A stretch of 64,000 bases of DNA from Trichormus_B sp936914905 (GTDB lineage Bacteria > Cyanobacteriota > Cyanobacteriia > Cyanobacteriales > Nostocaceae), in NCBI RefSeq assembly GCF_039871975.1, contig NZ_JBDPLL010000001.1. One strand, written 5' to 3'. Below, in pieces: positions 36,664 through 46,000 of this stretch (the first letter of the stretch is position 1; each line of letters begins with the position of its first letter). A program made the translations under genes and the position numbers. The notes under the pieces were generated by a model. The model did not search any database and was not told where the DNA came from. It saw only the letters and a program-made list of their open reading frames with translations.

Positions 36664-37917
36664 TTAACTCAAAGATTCCAAATAGTCCCGGATCAGGTTA
36701 CGGCGCTTAGGTTGACGAAGCTTTTGCAAAGCTTTCGATTCAATTTGTCTTACCCGTTCCCTTGATAAATCTAGAGCGCGACCAATTTCAGCCAAAGAGT
36801 AAGGATGACCATCAGATAAACCGAACCGCATCAGTATGACATCCCGTTCCCGACTGGTTAAATCTGCCAATAAATGGTGCAAATCTTTTTGTAAAGATTC
36901 CCGCATTAACATTTCTTCTGGGGTGACACTATCAGTCTCTAGCAATTCCCCTAACTCGGTATCTTTATCTTTTCCGACTTTGGTTTCTAAAGAAACAGAA
37001 CGGGGTACTCTCAATAACACTTCCCGAACTTGAGTAGGTGTCATGTCTAATTCAATTGCTAGATCTTCTAAAGTAGGAGTACGACCTTTTTCTTGAGCAA
37101 TTTTACGTTGTGCCTTTTTAATTTTGTTCAGTTTTTCTGTAATATGAACAGGGAGGCGAATTGTCCGGCTAGAGGTAGCGATAGCTCTGGTAATTCCCTG
37201 ACGAATCCACCAATAAGCATAGGTACTAAAACGATAACCCTTAGTTGGGTCAAATTTTTCCACAGCTCGCTCTAAACCCAGAGTCCCTTCTTGGACTAAA
37301 TCCAACAATTCCAAACCACGATTTTGATATTTCTTGGCCACAGAAACCACCAGACGAAGATTCGCCTTAATCATGTGTTCCTTGGCTTGGAGTCCTTGGG
37401 ATCGAAAATTTTCCAGTTCTTCTACTTTCAATTTGGCAATCTCAGCCCAACGACGTTTACCCTCTGACAAAGTTGGCTTCAAATCCGCTAAATCTATACC
37501 GGCAGTCTTAGCCCATCTTTCCAATGACGGACTATGTCCCAGTTCAGATGACAAACGCTCCTGAACTTCTATTAACCGCTGATAGGGTGCAATTACAGTA
37601 TCACCTTGCTTGGCAGCATTAGCAAGCACTATCCGCAACCGCAAATACCGCTGCACTTTTTGAGCTTCAGAAACTTCTTCATCCCGCCCCAACAAACGCA
37701 CCCGACCAATTTCTTGCAGGTATAAACGTACTAAATCTGTGCTGCGACGGTTAGTGTTTGCAGCTAGATTCTGAGAATTAACAGCAGCAGCTATATCCAA
37801 ATCCTGTAGATCATCTAGGGACAAATCACCATCATAAATACCCAAATCAGGCTCTAATTTTGGATTAGACTTTGGGGAATCGTAAGTAGCATCTGTATGA
37901 AAAGATGTTGCTGGCAT
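36664..37917 (-). CDS. sigC: Group 2 RNA polymerase sigma factor SigC
   Basis: This sigma-70 family protein directs RNA polymerase to a subset of promoters. I use the ATG at 37917 (MPATSFHTDATY); upstream only a TTG is available. Region 1.2 (STDLVRLYLQEIGRVRLL), 2.1-2.4 (NLRLVVSVAKKYQNRGLELL, TYAYWWIRQGITRAIA), 3 and 4.2 (SLAEIGRALDLSRERVRQIE) are all intact. The 80-residue N-terminal part with EPDLGIYDGDLSLDDLQDLD is that of SigC-type factors in Nostocales. Its place next to furA agrees with all1692 of Anabaena. Length is 417 aa. Confidence 0.88.
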   Translation of the reverse strand: MPATSFHTDATYDSPKSNPKLEPDLGIYDGDLSLDDLQDLDIAAAVNSQNLAANTNRRSTDLVRLYLQEIGRVRLLGRDEEVSEAQKVQRYLRLRIVLANAAKQGDTVIAPYQRLIEVQERLSSELGHSPSLERWAKTAGIDLADLKPTLSEGKRRWAEIAKLKVEELENFRSQGLQAKEHMIKANLRLVVSVAKKYQNRGLELLDLVQEGTLGLERAVEKFDPTKGYRFSTYAYWWIRQGITRAIATSSRTIRLPVHITEKLNKIKKAQRKIAQEKGRTPTLEDLAIELDMTPTQVREVLLRVPRSVSLETKVGKDKDTELGELLETDSVTPEEMLMRESLQKDLHHLLADLTSRERDVILMRFGLSDGHPYSLAEIGRALDLSRERVRQIESKALQKLRQPKRRNLIRDYLESLS

Positions 37918-38342
37918 AACGTCTTTAATTGCTCCAGGTAACAATAGATTAAGGTCAGCTAAAATTACGGTCAGCTAATTAACTGTTGCTATTGTTCCCG
38001 TAATTCACGATGAAATAACATAATTGAGGTTTGCCGTACAATTCTTTGCAAAAGATTCTAGAAGTTCTGCTTTCTCTGTCTGAAAAGTATGGAACGAGTA
38101 TAATTCGCTAGTACGCAAACAAAGTTAGCCTGAACGAACTTCTAAACATGAATGATTGGTATAACATAAGACCTGCTAAGGAACCTCTGAGTGATACATA
38201 TTTTCCGAACTTTATCGGTAAATGTAGTTTTTTGAATGTAGTTTTTTGATGGAAGTCATAACCGTTTACAGCCACCATATAACTGAGAATTAAGAAATTA
38301 CTTAGCCATAGTGGTCAGCAGTAAGCTTTTTAAAACTCTTTT

Positions 38343-38519
38343 ATGACAAAGATTCCAGAATTTAAGATGCTCCTAATTACCCTGGCGACGACTATAGCAT
38401 GGAATTTATGAGGAATATTAACCATTATTTTTATAATGGGGTATAAACATATTCCTAGTAATTATGCTGTAGGTCAACTACATAGTTATAATTACATGAG
38501 CAAGAAAGTAATTTCCTGA
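38343..38519 (+). pseudogene. Possible small membrane protein with one nonsense codon
   Basis: An ATG at 38343 gives MTKIPEFKMLLITLATTIAWNL, then TGA at 38409, then GILTIIFIMGYKHIPSNYAV and a tail to a second TGA at 38517. The two halves join in one frame into a 57-residue protein with one hydrophobic span, TGA standing where a Trp (TGG) would fit. I do not recognise it. The rest of 37918-38612 holds only the sigC promoter area and AT-rich DNA. Confidence 0.4.
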
Positions 38520-38612
38520 CGATTTAATATCTTTTTTTAGTAATTCTTTGCTAAGAAGTATATTTTAGTTAGGGAATAATGCTGATAGCGCCTTGTGGTG
38601 CAAAGCATAACT

Positions 38613-39563
38613 CTATTGGTTGTATTCCGGCTTGATATCTCTTAACATTAGTTTATCAAGGGCTTGTTGAGGTGTAACTTCACCTTCCAGTAACCGATAA
38701 ACTTGTTCAGTGATTGGGATAGTAATATTTTGTTGCTGGGATATTTGCATCAAAACTCGGCAAGTGTTAATTCCTTCAGCGATTCCTGGTAAAGAATTGA
38801 GTATTTCTCTCAGCGTTTTCCCACTAGCCAATTGATGTCCAACTTGGTAGTTGCGACTTAGGGGACTGTTGCAGGTTGCTAACAAATCCCCTAGACCTGA
38901 TAAACCGTAAAATGTTTCCGTTTTTGAGCCTAAAACTTGACCTACCCGAACCATTTCCATCAAGCCGCGAGTTACTAAAGCTGCTTTGGCATTAGTTCCT
39001 AAGTGTAGTCCATCACAGACACCCGCTGCGATTGCCATCACATTTTTCAGCGTTCCTCCCAATTCTACACCAATTGGATCGGGATTAGTATAAACACGGA
39101 AACGACTGGAAGAAAATACCAGTTGGACCTCATGAGCCGCAGCAAGATTTTTGCTAGCTACTACAGATGCAGCGGGTAATTCCTGTTCAACCTCTTGGGA
39201 TAAATTTGGACCAGATAGTACAACTACTGATTGGTGGGGAAATTCTGTTTGCCAAATTTGTGAAGGTGTATAAGTAGTTTGCGGATCTAAACCCTTTGTT
39301 ACTGTGACAAAGATTATCTCTGGAGATAAGGGACAAGACTTTAATAATAAAGCTACATCCCTCACTCCTTTCATAGAAATAGCAGATACAACTATATCAG
39401 CATCTTGTACTATTGCTGCCAGACTCTGGGAACTGTTACGGGACCAGAAATGCACTTCATGACCATTTACCCAAACTAAATTTGCCAGGGCTCTTCCCCA
39501 AGCACCAGTACCCAGAATCACAACAGTTTTTCGATTTTCGATTTTTGATTTTCGATAAGTCAT
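38613..39563 (-). CDS. gpsA: Glycerol-3-phosphate dehydrogenase [NAD(P)+]
   Basis: GpsA reduces dihydroxyacetone phosphate to sn-glycerol-3-phosphate for membrane lipid synthesis. The dinucleotide site VVILGTGAWGRALANL, the block VVLSGPNLSQEV, the GVELGGTLKNVMAIAAGVCDG active-site region with Lys, and LSGLGDLLATCNSPLSRN are present. I start at the ATG at 39563 (MTYRKSKIENRK); seven more residues are open upstream. The codons for KSKIENRK derive from a short tandem repeat (ATTTTCGATTTTTG on the plus strand), so the extreme N-terminus seems repeat-made. Size (316 aa) is normal. Confidence 0.93.
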   Translation of the reverse strand: MTYRKSKIENRKTVVILGTGAWGRALANLVWVNGHEVHFWSRNSSQSLAAIVQDADIVVSAISMKGVRDVALLLKSCPLSPEIIFVTVTKGLDPQTTYTPSQIWQTEFPHQSVVVLSGPNLSQEVEQELPAASVVASKNLAAAHEVQLVFSSSRFRVYTNPDPIGVELGGTLKNVMAIAAGVCDGLHLGTNAKAALVTRGLMEMVRVGQVLGSKTETFYGLSGLGDLLATCNSPLSRNYQVGHQLASGKTLREILNSLPGIAEGINTCRVLMQISQQQNITIPITEQVYRLLEGEVTPQQALDKLMLRDIKPEYNQ

Positions 39564-39597
39564 TACTAAAATCAGGTGTAGCAACTGATAACTGATA

Positions 39598-39682
39598 CAG
39601 CAGAAGTCAGGAGTCAGGAGTAAAACTCTCTTGCTGTCTAGGTTTTAACTTAGATTCTGTACTTCATTGATATGGAATCTGC
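39598..39682 (-). repeat. 85-bp dispersed repeat, copy 2
   Basis: This is the inverted partner of the repeat at 32-116, placed between gpsA and lipA. It consists of GTCAGGAGTCAGGAG units on the plus strand followed by about 60 bp of shared unique sequence. Confidence 0.7.
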
Positions 39683-39698
39683 TCTAACTGATAACTGA

Positions 39699-40568
39699 TT
39701 ATCGTGGATAGCGTGTCATTAGTTCCCTAACTTGTTCTGCATGATATGAACTTCGTGTCAATGGTGAAGAAATTATTTGTAAAAAACCCAATTTTTCTCC
39801 TAATACCTTCCAAGCAGCAAATTGTTCTGGAGAGATGAACTCAGCCACTTGCAAGTGTTTTTGACTAGGTTGGAGATATTGTCCAATAGTTAAAATATCA
39901 CAATCTACTGCTCGCAAATCCTGCATAACTTGCCGAATTTCTGCATCAGTTTCACCTAAGCCCACCATAATACCGGATTTGGTGTATGTACTGGGAGAAA
40001 TCTGGCGAGAGCGTTGTAATAATTCCACTGTCCGCTCATAATTACCTTGGGGACGTACTCTCTGATATAAGCGTGATATAGTTTCTGTATTGTGGTTGAG
40101 TACCTCTGGTGCAGCTTCAAGAATAATTTCCAGAGCATTCCAATTTCCGCATAAATCAGGAATTAGCACCTCAATTGTAGTGTGGGGTGAGATGCTGCGA
40201 ACTGCATTGATGCAATGGACAAAGTGAGATGCACCACCATCCGGTAAATCATCCCGATTCACAGAAGTGATAACGACGTGATTAAGCTGCATTCTGCGTA
40301 CAGCTTCTGCTAATCGAGTCGGTTCTGTAGAATCTAATAGTTCAGGTTTTTTCTCAAAATTAATATCACAGTAAGGACAAGCCCTTGTACAAGCTGGTCC
40401 CATGATCAAAAACGTAGCAGTACCAGTATTGAAGCACTCACCAATATTGGGACAGGATGCTTCTTCACAAACCGTATTGAGGGCTAAATCCCGCAAAATT
40501 TCTTTAACGTTACCGACATGCTCCCACTGAGGTGCTTTTACCCTCAACCAGTCTGGTTTTAAAGTCAC
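39699..40568 (-). CDS. lipA: Lipoyl synthase
   Basis: LipA is a radical-SAM enzyme that inserts two sulfur atoms into the octanoyl chain on lipoyl-dependent enzymes. The auxiliary cluster motif CEEASCPNIGEC (C-x4-C-x5-C) and the radical-SAM motif CTRACPYC (C-x3-C-x2-C) are both present, and the ending contains RSSYHAEQV with the conserved Arg-Ser-Ser-Tyr. Length is 289 aa, usual for cyanobacteria, which often have two LipA copies. It is read in the same direction as gpsA, with the 85-bp repeat between them. Confidence 0.95.
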   Translation of the reverse strand: MTLKPDWLRVKAPQWEHVGNVKEILRDLALNTVCEEASCPNIGECFNTGTATFLIMGPACTRACPYCDINFEKKPELLDSTEPTRLAEAVRRMQLNHVVITSVNRDDLPDGGASHFVHCINAVRSISPHTTIEVLIPDLCGNWNALEIILEAAPEVLNHNTETISRLYQRVRPQGNYERTVELLQRSRQISPSTYTKSGIMVGLGETDAEIRQVMQDLRAVDCDILTIGQYLQPSQKHLQVAEFISPEQFAAWKVLGEKLGFLQIISSPLTRSSYHAEQVRELMTRYPR

Positions 40569-40695
40569 AGTCTACTTTTACCATTTTTTAGTTATACAAA
40601 TCTAATGTTAGCAAGCAAAGACCTTTGTGGAAGATGGAAGATTTGTTATTCTGTACTGATTATGATATTGTGTGGTTATATTACTATTTTTTTAG

Positions 40696-40769
40696 CGGGA
40701 TGTGGCGCAGCTTGGTAGCGCACTTCGTTCGGGACGAAGGGGCCGCTGGTTCGAATCCAGTCATCCCGA
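40696..40769 (+). tRNA. tRNA-Pro (anticodon CGG)
   Basis: The 74-base sequence folds as a cloverleaf: acceptor CGGGATG with CATCCCG, D stem GCGC with GCGC, anticodon stem CTTCG with CGAAG, and T arm with loop TTCGAAT. The anticodon loop TTCGGGA exposes CGG, which reads the proline codon CCG. The discriminator base is A and CCA is not encoded. Confidence 0.95.
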
Positions 40770-40790
40770 TTTTTTCCTATCTATAACTGC

Positions 40791-41375
40791 CTAGACTTTT
40801 ACAAACTGAGGAACTTCTGTTTCCACATTTTTCCCTAAATGCTTATCTATAACTGCGGGAACTTGTCCGGCCTGGATGCCACTGTAACGAGTTTTATCTG
40901 GCATAACTAAATTAGGTCCTGCCTTACAGTTTTTCATGCAACCAGTACCTTTAATATTGACTTTATTTTCCAAACCGCGATCACTAACTTCTTTCTCCAA
41001 CATCTGACATACAGCTTTACCACCGCTTTTCATACAATCTGACTTTTTACAAAATAAAATAGTCTGCTTTTTCGCTGCTTCAGGTTTAGGTTTAAGTACC
41101 ATATCAGCACTTGTAGCCATAACCCATTCAGCTTTTAATGTCAGTTCATCTTTTTTAGCATCATACTTTTTCCTACCTACCACTTGTAACCAAGCACCAT
41201 GTGGTAAACGCAAATCAAAGGCCACCCGTAAATGCTTGGCTAACTTGATATAGTATTGACCCTCGCTGGTGGCTAACAATAAACCCTTCAATTTATAACC
41301 ATCTTTAATCACAAAATTCAAAAGTCTGCCTTCTAAGCAAAAGTCTGTTATTTCCATACTAGAAGATATTCTCAT
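40791..41375 (-). CDS. (2Fe-2S) ferredoxin-domain protein
   Basis: The C-terminal part has a thioredoxin-like 2Fe-2S fold: ILFCKKSDCMKSGGKAVCQML with clustered cysteines, then KGTGCMKNCKAGPNLVMPDK, which gives the second cysteine pair. The N-terminal 90 residues (FCLEGRLLNFVIKDGYKLKG, GQYYIKLAKHLRV) form a separate beta-rich domain seen in cyanobacterial proteins of this type. The protein is likely a soluble electron carrier or sensor; the partner is unknown. A second Met at residue 7 is an alternative start. It ends close to tRNA-Pro on the other strand. Confidence 0.8.
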   Translation of the reverse strand: MRISSSMEITDFCLEGRLLNFVIKDGYKLKGLLLATSEGQYYIKLAKHLRVAFDLRLPHGAWLQVVGRKKYDAKKDELTLKAEWVMATSADMVLKPKPEAAKKQTILFCKKSDCMKSGGKAVCQMLEKEVSDRGLENKVNIKGTGCMKNCKAGPNLVMPDKTRYSGIQAGQVPAVIDKHLGKNVETEVPQFVKV

Positions 41376-41414
41376 TTTTTAACCTATTTCTAATCAAAAT
41401 AAACTATCAACTAA

Positions 41415-41651
41415 TTAAAAGTTGTGGTGACGCATACACCAGCAGCGTTCCAAACTCCGAATCTTATCTTGACGAGGAGCTGTTATTTGCCGCATTACAC
41501 TCCAAGCTTGCAGTGCTGATATTGGAGTGGCTATTTTCACCCGTAAAGGTTGGTTAACCTCACATGTACAGGGAATATCCAACTCCCGCAGACGTTGATA
41601 GACTTGCCATTTATCTGCCCAATTTATGTCTATAACCTTCTTTTCTTCCAT
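41415..41651 (-). CDS. Conserved hypothetical protein, 78 aa
   Basis: The small basic protein MEEKKVIDINWADKWQVYQRL has four cysteines, two in IPCTCE and one each in RCWC near the end, and no membrane segment. It sits 40 bp upstream of the 2Fe-2S protein on the same strand, so the pair may be one transcript. I recognise it only as of a type conserved in cyanobacteria. An intact frame and an ATG start support it as real. Confidence 0.6.
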   Translation of the reverse strand: MEEKKVIDINWADKWQVYQRLRELDIPCTCEVNQPLRVKIATPISALQAWSVMRQITAPRQDKIRSLERCWCMRHHNF

Positions 41652-41842
41652 CTTGATAGTTCTAAGTACAGAATAAACTAAATATGTAACCCCAATCTAT
41701 CTTCAGAATAGATTAAATAAAAAATATTATTATTAATCTTGCAATAAAATGTCATTTTAGTATATTATCCTGACTAAGCATGCTTAGGCTTGTAAGTCAA
41801 TAATATGTGAGTCATCAGAAAGAAGTTACATAATAGATTTAC

Positions 41843-41957
41843 AGTTAAAACTATAACTTGCAACTATTAAAAATCTAAATTTGACTCAGGTGTGTTAGTA
41901 TTGCGTTCATTTTCTCAATGTTAATATGTAAGAACTGAACAGTTAAAAACTATAACT
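41843..41957 (+). promoter_or_regulatory. Duplicated CAGTTAAAACTATAACTG-like box upstream of dps
   Basis: Near-palindromes CAGTTAAAACTATAACT (41843-41859) and CAGTTAAAAACTATAACTG (41940-41958) occur 97 bp apart upstream of dps. The second ends only about 20 bp before the start codon. Each half-site (AGTTA/TAACT) is symmetric. They may be operator sites for a redox or iron regulator; this is inference from position and symmetry. Confidence 0.45.
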
Positions 41958-41977
41958 GTCACAAAAAGGGGAGAACG

Positions 41978-42532
41978 ATGTCTGATACTCAAGCTACTTT
42001 ACACAACTTTGGTCAAGTTTATGACAATCCAGTATTACTAGATCACAGCGTCACTGCTCCAGTCGTAGAAGGATTTAACGTTATTTTAGCAAGTTTTCAA
42101 GCACTTTATTTACAGTATCAAAAACATCATTTTGTGGTAGAAGGTGCAGAATTCACTTCCTTGCATGATTTCTTCAATGACAGCTATCAAGAAGTCCAAG
42201 ATCATATTCATGAGATTGGCGAACGTTTAAATGGCTTAGGTGGTGTACCTGCAGCAAGTTTTAGTAAATTAGCGGAACTATGCTGCTTTGAACCCGAAGC
42301 TGATGGTGTATATTCTTCCCAGAAGATGGTAGAAAATGACCTCGCAGCAGAACAAGTAATGATCGGTGTAATTCGTCGTCAAGCTACTCAGGCTGAGAGT
42401 TTAGGAGATAGAGGTACACGCTATCTCTATGAAAAAATTCTGTTAAAAACTGAAGAAAGAGCTTATCATCTAGCACATTTCTTAGCTAAAGAGAGTCTAA
42501 CCTTAGGATTTGTGCAACCAGCACACAACTAA
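41978..42532 (+). CDS. Dps-family ferritin-like protein
   Basis: Dps proteins form 12-subunit shells that oxidise and store iron and protect DNA from peroxide. The ferroxidase pattern is visible in YQKHHFVVEGAEFTSLHDFFNDSYQEVQ (His, Asp and Glu ligands shared between subunits). Helix four is seen in EKILLKTEERAYHLAHFLAKE. A strong ribosome binding site (GGGGAGAAC) precedes the ATG. The length of 184 aa is normal for the cyanobacterial class with longer N- and C-termini. A terminator follows, so it is monocistronic. Nostocales have several Dps paralogues, so I give no symbol. Confidence 0.9.
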   Translation: MSDTQATLHNFGQVYDNPVLLDHSVTAPVVEGFNVILASFQALYLQYQKHHFVVEGAEFTSLHDFFNDSYQEVQDHIHEIGERLNGLGGVPAASFSKLAELCCFEPEADGVYSSQKMVENDLAAEQVMIGVIRRQATQAESLGDRGTRYLYEKILLKTEERAYHLAHFLAKESLTLGFVQPAHN

Positions 42533-42626
42533 ACTTTCAATAACTAAACTTTCAATGGTTAGGATTAGTTTAACGCTAGTTAAATAATACTTTAAAAGTC
42601 GGGATTTTCAGGAAAATAAATTTTGG

Positions 42627-42660
42627 CAGAGATATGAAAAATTTATCTCTGTCTTTTTTA
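42627..42660 (+). terminator. Terminator of dps
   Basis: CAGAGATA and TATCTCTG form an 8-bp stem around a 9-base loop, directly followed by TCTTTTTTA. This is a standard intrinsic terminator 95 bp after the dps stop. Confidence 0.8.
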
Positions 42661-43083
42661 TTGACATTACCAAAATAATTATCGGTAAAATCCGAAAAAT
42701 ATTAGATATGTTAATTGAGATTAAGTATCATATTTCTTTTTGCATATGGATGATGGATGGTTTTTGAATCAGTAAATAAATCAGAATGTGTATTTTTGTA
42801 TTTCTATATTCGTATCTATTCTTGTATGCTAATAGGATTCTTAATAAACGCAACAAACAAGATATAGTAGATACTATAAACTTATTAACTATATATAAAT
42901 GTAGATAATTGCAAATAGATATGAACATTATTTATATATATGGGATATATAGTGAGCAGACTTTTAATTTCTGACGTACACTACTGCCTGATACCCGGAA
43001 AACTTAATAATAGATAAGATGATCAGGGGTAAAGACCCTTAAAATAGTCAAGATTTGTATTTTCTCAATCTAAAGTAAAAGCT
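42661..43083. other. AT-rich intergenic region upstream of carB
   Basis: No supported gene lies here. The open frame at 42728-42928 has no ribosome binding site and a non-coding composition. The carB promoter must lie near the end of this stretch. Confidence 0.35.
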
Positions 43084-46000
43084 ATGCCTCGTCGTCAAGA
43101 TATCAGAAAAATATTGCTGTTAGGTTCTGGTCCGATTGTCATTGGCCAAGCTTGTGAATTTGACTATTCTGGTACTCAAGCTTGTAAAGCTTTGAGGGAA
43201 GAGGGTTATGAGGTGGTTTTGGTTAATTCTAACCCTGCTACCATTATGACTGACCCGGAAACTGCTGATCGGACTTATATTGAACCACTAACACCGGAAT
43301 TGGTAGCAAAGGTCATTGAAAAAGAACGTCCAGATGCTTTGTTAGCAACAATGGGAGGACAAACGGCCCTTAATTTGGCTGTGGCTTTGGCGAAAAATGG
43401 GGTGTTGGATAAGTATAATGTGGAATTGATTGGGGCAAAATTACCAGCAATTGAAAAAGCTGAAGACCGGAAGTTGTTTAATGAAGCAATGGACAAGATT
43501 GGGGTCCCAGTCTGTCCTAGTGGTACGGCGTCTTCTTTGGAAGAATCTAAAGCGATCGCTCATGATATCGGTACTTATCCTCTCATTATTCGTCCCGCTT
43601 TTACAATGGGTGGAACCGGTGGCGGTATCGCCTATAATCAAGAAGAGTTTGAGGTGATGGCACAGGTTGGTATTGATGCTAGTCCTGTTTCTCAGATTCT
43701 TATTGACCAATCTTTGCTAGGTTGGAAAGAGTATGAACTAGAAGTAATGCGAGATTTAGCAGATAACGTGGTAATTATCTGTTCGATCGAAAGTTTTGAT
43801 CCGATGGGCATTCATACCGGCGATTCTATCACAGTTGCACCTGCTCAAACTCTCACAGATAAGGAATATCAACGTCTGCGAGATATGGCAATTAAAATTA
43901 TCCGCGAAATTGGGGTAGAGACCGGCGGTTCTAATATTCAGTTTGCAGTAAATCCTGTGAACGGGGATGTGGTAGTTATTGAAATGAACCCCCGTGTATC
44001 TCGCAGTTCTGCTTTAGCTTCCAAAGCCACTGGTTTTCCCATAGCGAAAATAGCTGCAAAGTTGGCTGTCGGTTATACCTTGGATGAAATCAAAAATGAC
44101 ATCACTAAACAAACTCCTGCATCCTTTGAACCCACTATAGATTATGTGGTGACAAAGATTCCCCGGTTTGCCTTTGAAAAATTCCCTGGTTCTGACTCCG
44201 TTCTGACTACACAAATGAAATCTGTCGGGGAAGCAATGGCCATTGGCAGGACATTTAATGAATCTTTCCAAAAAGCTTTGCGTTCCTTAGAAACGGGTCG
44301 TGCAGGTTGGGGTTGTCATCAGTCAGAGAAATTACCTAGTGGGGAACAAATACGTGCTCAATTAAGGACTCCTAACCCAGAAAGAGTATATGCATTGCGT
44401 CATGCGATGCAGTTGGGTATCACGAATGAAGAGATTTATGAACTAACAGCTATTGATCCTTGGTTTTTGGATAAATTACAGCAAATCTTGGAAATTGAGA
44501 AGTTCCTCAAACGCACACCTTTACAGCAGTTGACAAAAGAGAAAATGTATGAAGTGAAGCGAAATGGATTTAGTGATCGCCAAATTGCCTATGCCACCAA
44601 AACCAGGGAAGATGAAGTGAGAGCATATCGGCAAAAATTAGGTATTAACCCAGTTTACAAAACTGTGGATACCTGTGCGGCTGAATTTGAAGCTTTCACA
44701 CCTTATTACTATTCTACCTACGAAGAAGAAACAGAAGTATTACCCACCGACAAACCCAAGGTGATGATTTTGGGAGGTGGTCCAAACCGTATCGGACAAG
44801 GAATTGAATTTGATTACTGTTGTTGTCATGCGGCTTATTCTCTCAAAGCTCTGGGTTATGAAACCATTATGGTGAACTCTAACCCAGAGACAGTTTCTAC
44901 AGATTACGATACAAGCGATCGCTTGTACTTTGAACCTTTAACGAAAGAAGACGTTCTCAACATCATCGAAGCCGAAAACCCTATCGGTATTATTGTACAG
45001 TTCGGTGGACAAACACCATTAAAATTAGCCATACCATTACAGCAATATTTACAGGGAACAAGCCAGTCCCCAGTACCCCAAATTTGGGGTACATCTCCTG
45101 ATTCTATCGACATGGCAGAGAATCGGGAACGGTTTGAAAAAATTTTGCAAGAGTTAAATATTGCTCAACCGCCTAATGGTATTGCTAGAAGTTATGAAGA
45201 TGCATTAATAGTTGCCAGACGAATTGGTTATCCTGTTGTAGTCCGTCCTAGCTATGTATTAGGAGGAAGGGGGATGGAAATCGTCTATTCTGATGCAGAG
45301 TTAGAGAGATACATGAATTTTGCAGTACATGTAGAACCAGAACACCCGATTTTAATTGATAAATTCTTAGAAAATGCGATTGAAGTGGATGTAGATGCGA
45401 TCGCCGATCATACAGGTAAAGTCGTCATCGGCGGCATTATGGAACACATAGAACAAGCTGGAATTCACTCAGGAGACTCTGCTTGTTCCCTACCATCAAT
45501 CTCTCTTTCCCCAGGCGTATTAAACCAAATCCGCACCTGGACTGTGCAACTAGCACAAGCCTTATCCGTTGTCGGTTTAATGAACATTCAATTTGCAGTC
45601 GTTGGTGCAAACGGTTACTCTCCCCAAGTTTACATCCTAGAAGCCAACCCTAGAGCATCTCGTACGGTCCCCTTTGTTTCTAAAGCTATAGGTATCCCCT
45701 TGGCAAAATTAGCATCCTTAATCATGTCGGGTCAAACCCTAGAAGAATTGAACTTTACCCAAGAAGTTATTCCTTCTCATATAGCCGTTAAAGAAGCTGT
45801 ATTACCCTTTAATAAATTCCCCGGTACAGATACTTTATTAGGACCGGAAATGCGTTCCACAGGGGAAGTTATGGGTATTGACGCTGACTTTGGCCGCGCC
45901 TTTGCAAAAGCAGAATTAGGTGCAGGGGAAAAACTCCCACTTACAGGAAGCGTATTTCTGTCTATGAGTGATAGAGATAAAGGTGCAGCCATAGAGGTAG

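Noticed and set aside
42728..42928. 66-residue minus-strand frame upstream of carB
   Set aside because: Very AT-rich, no ribosome binding site and no recognisable family.
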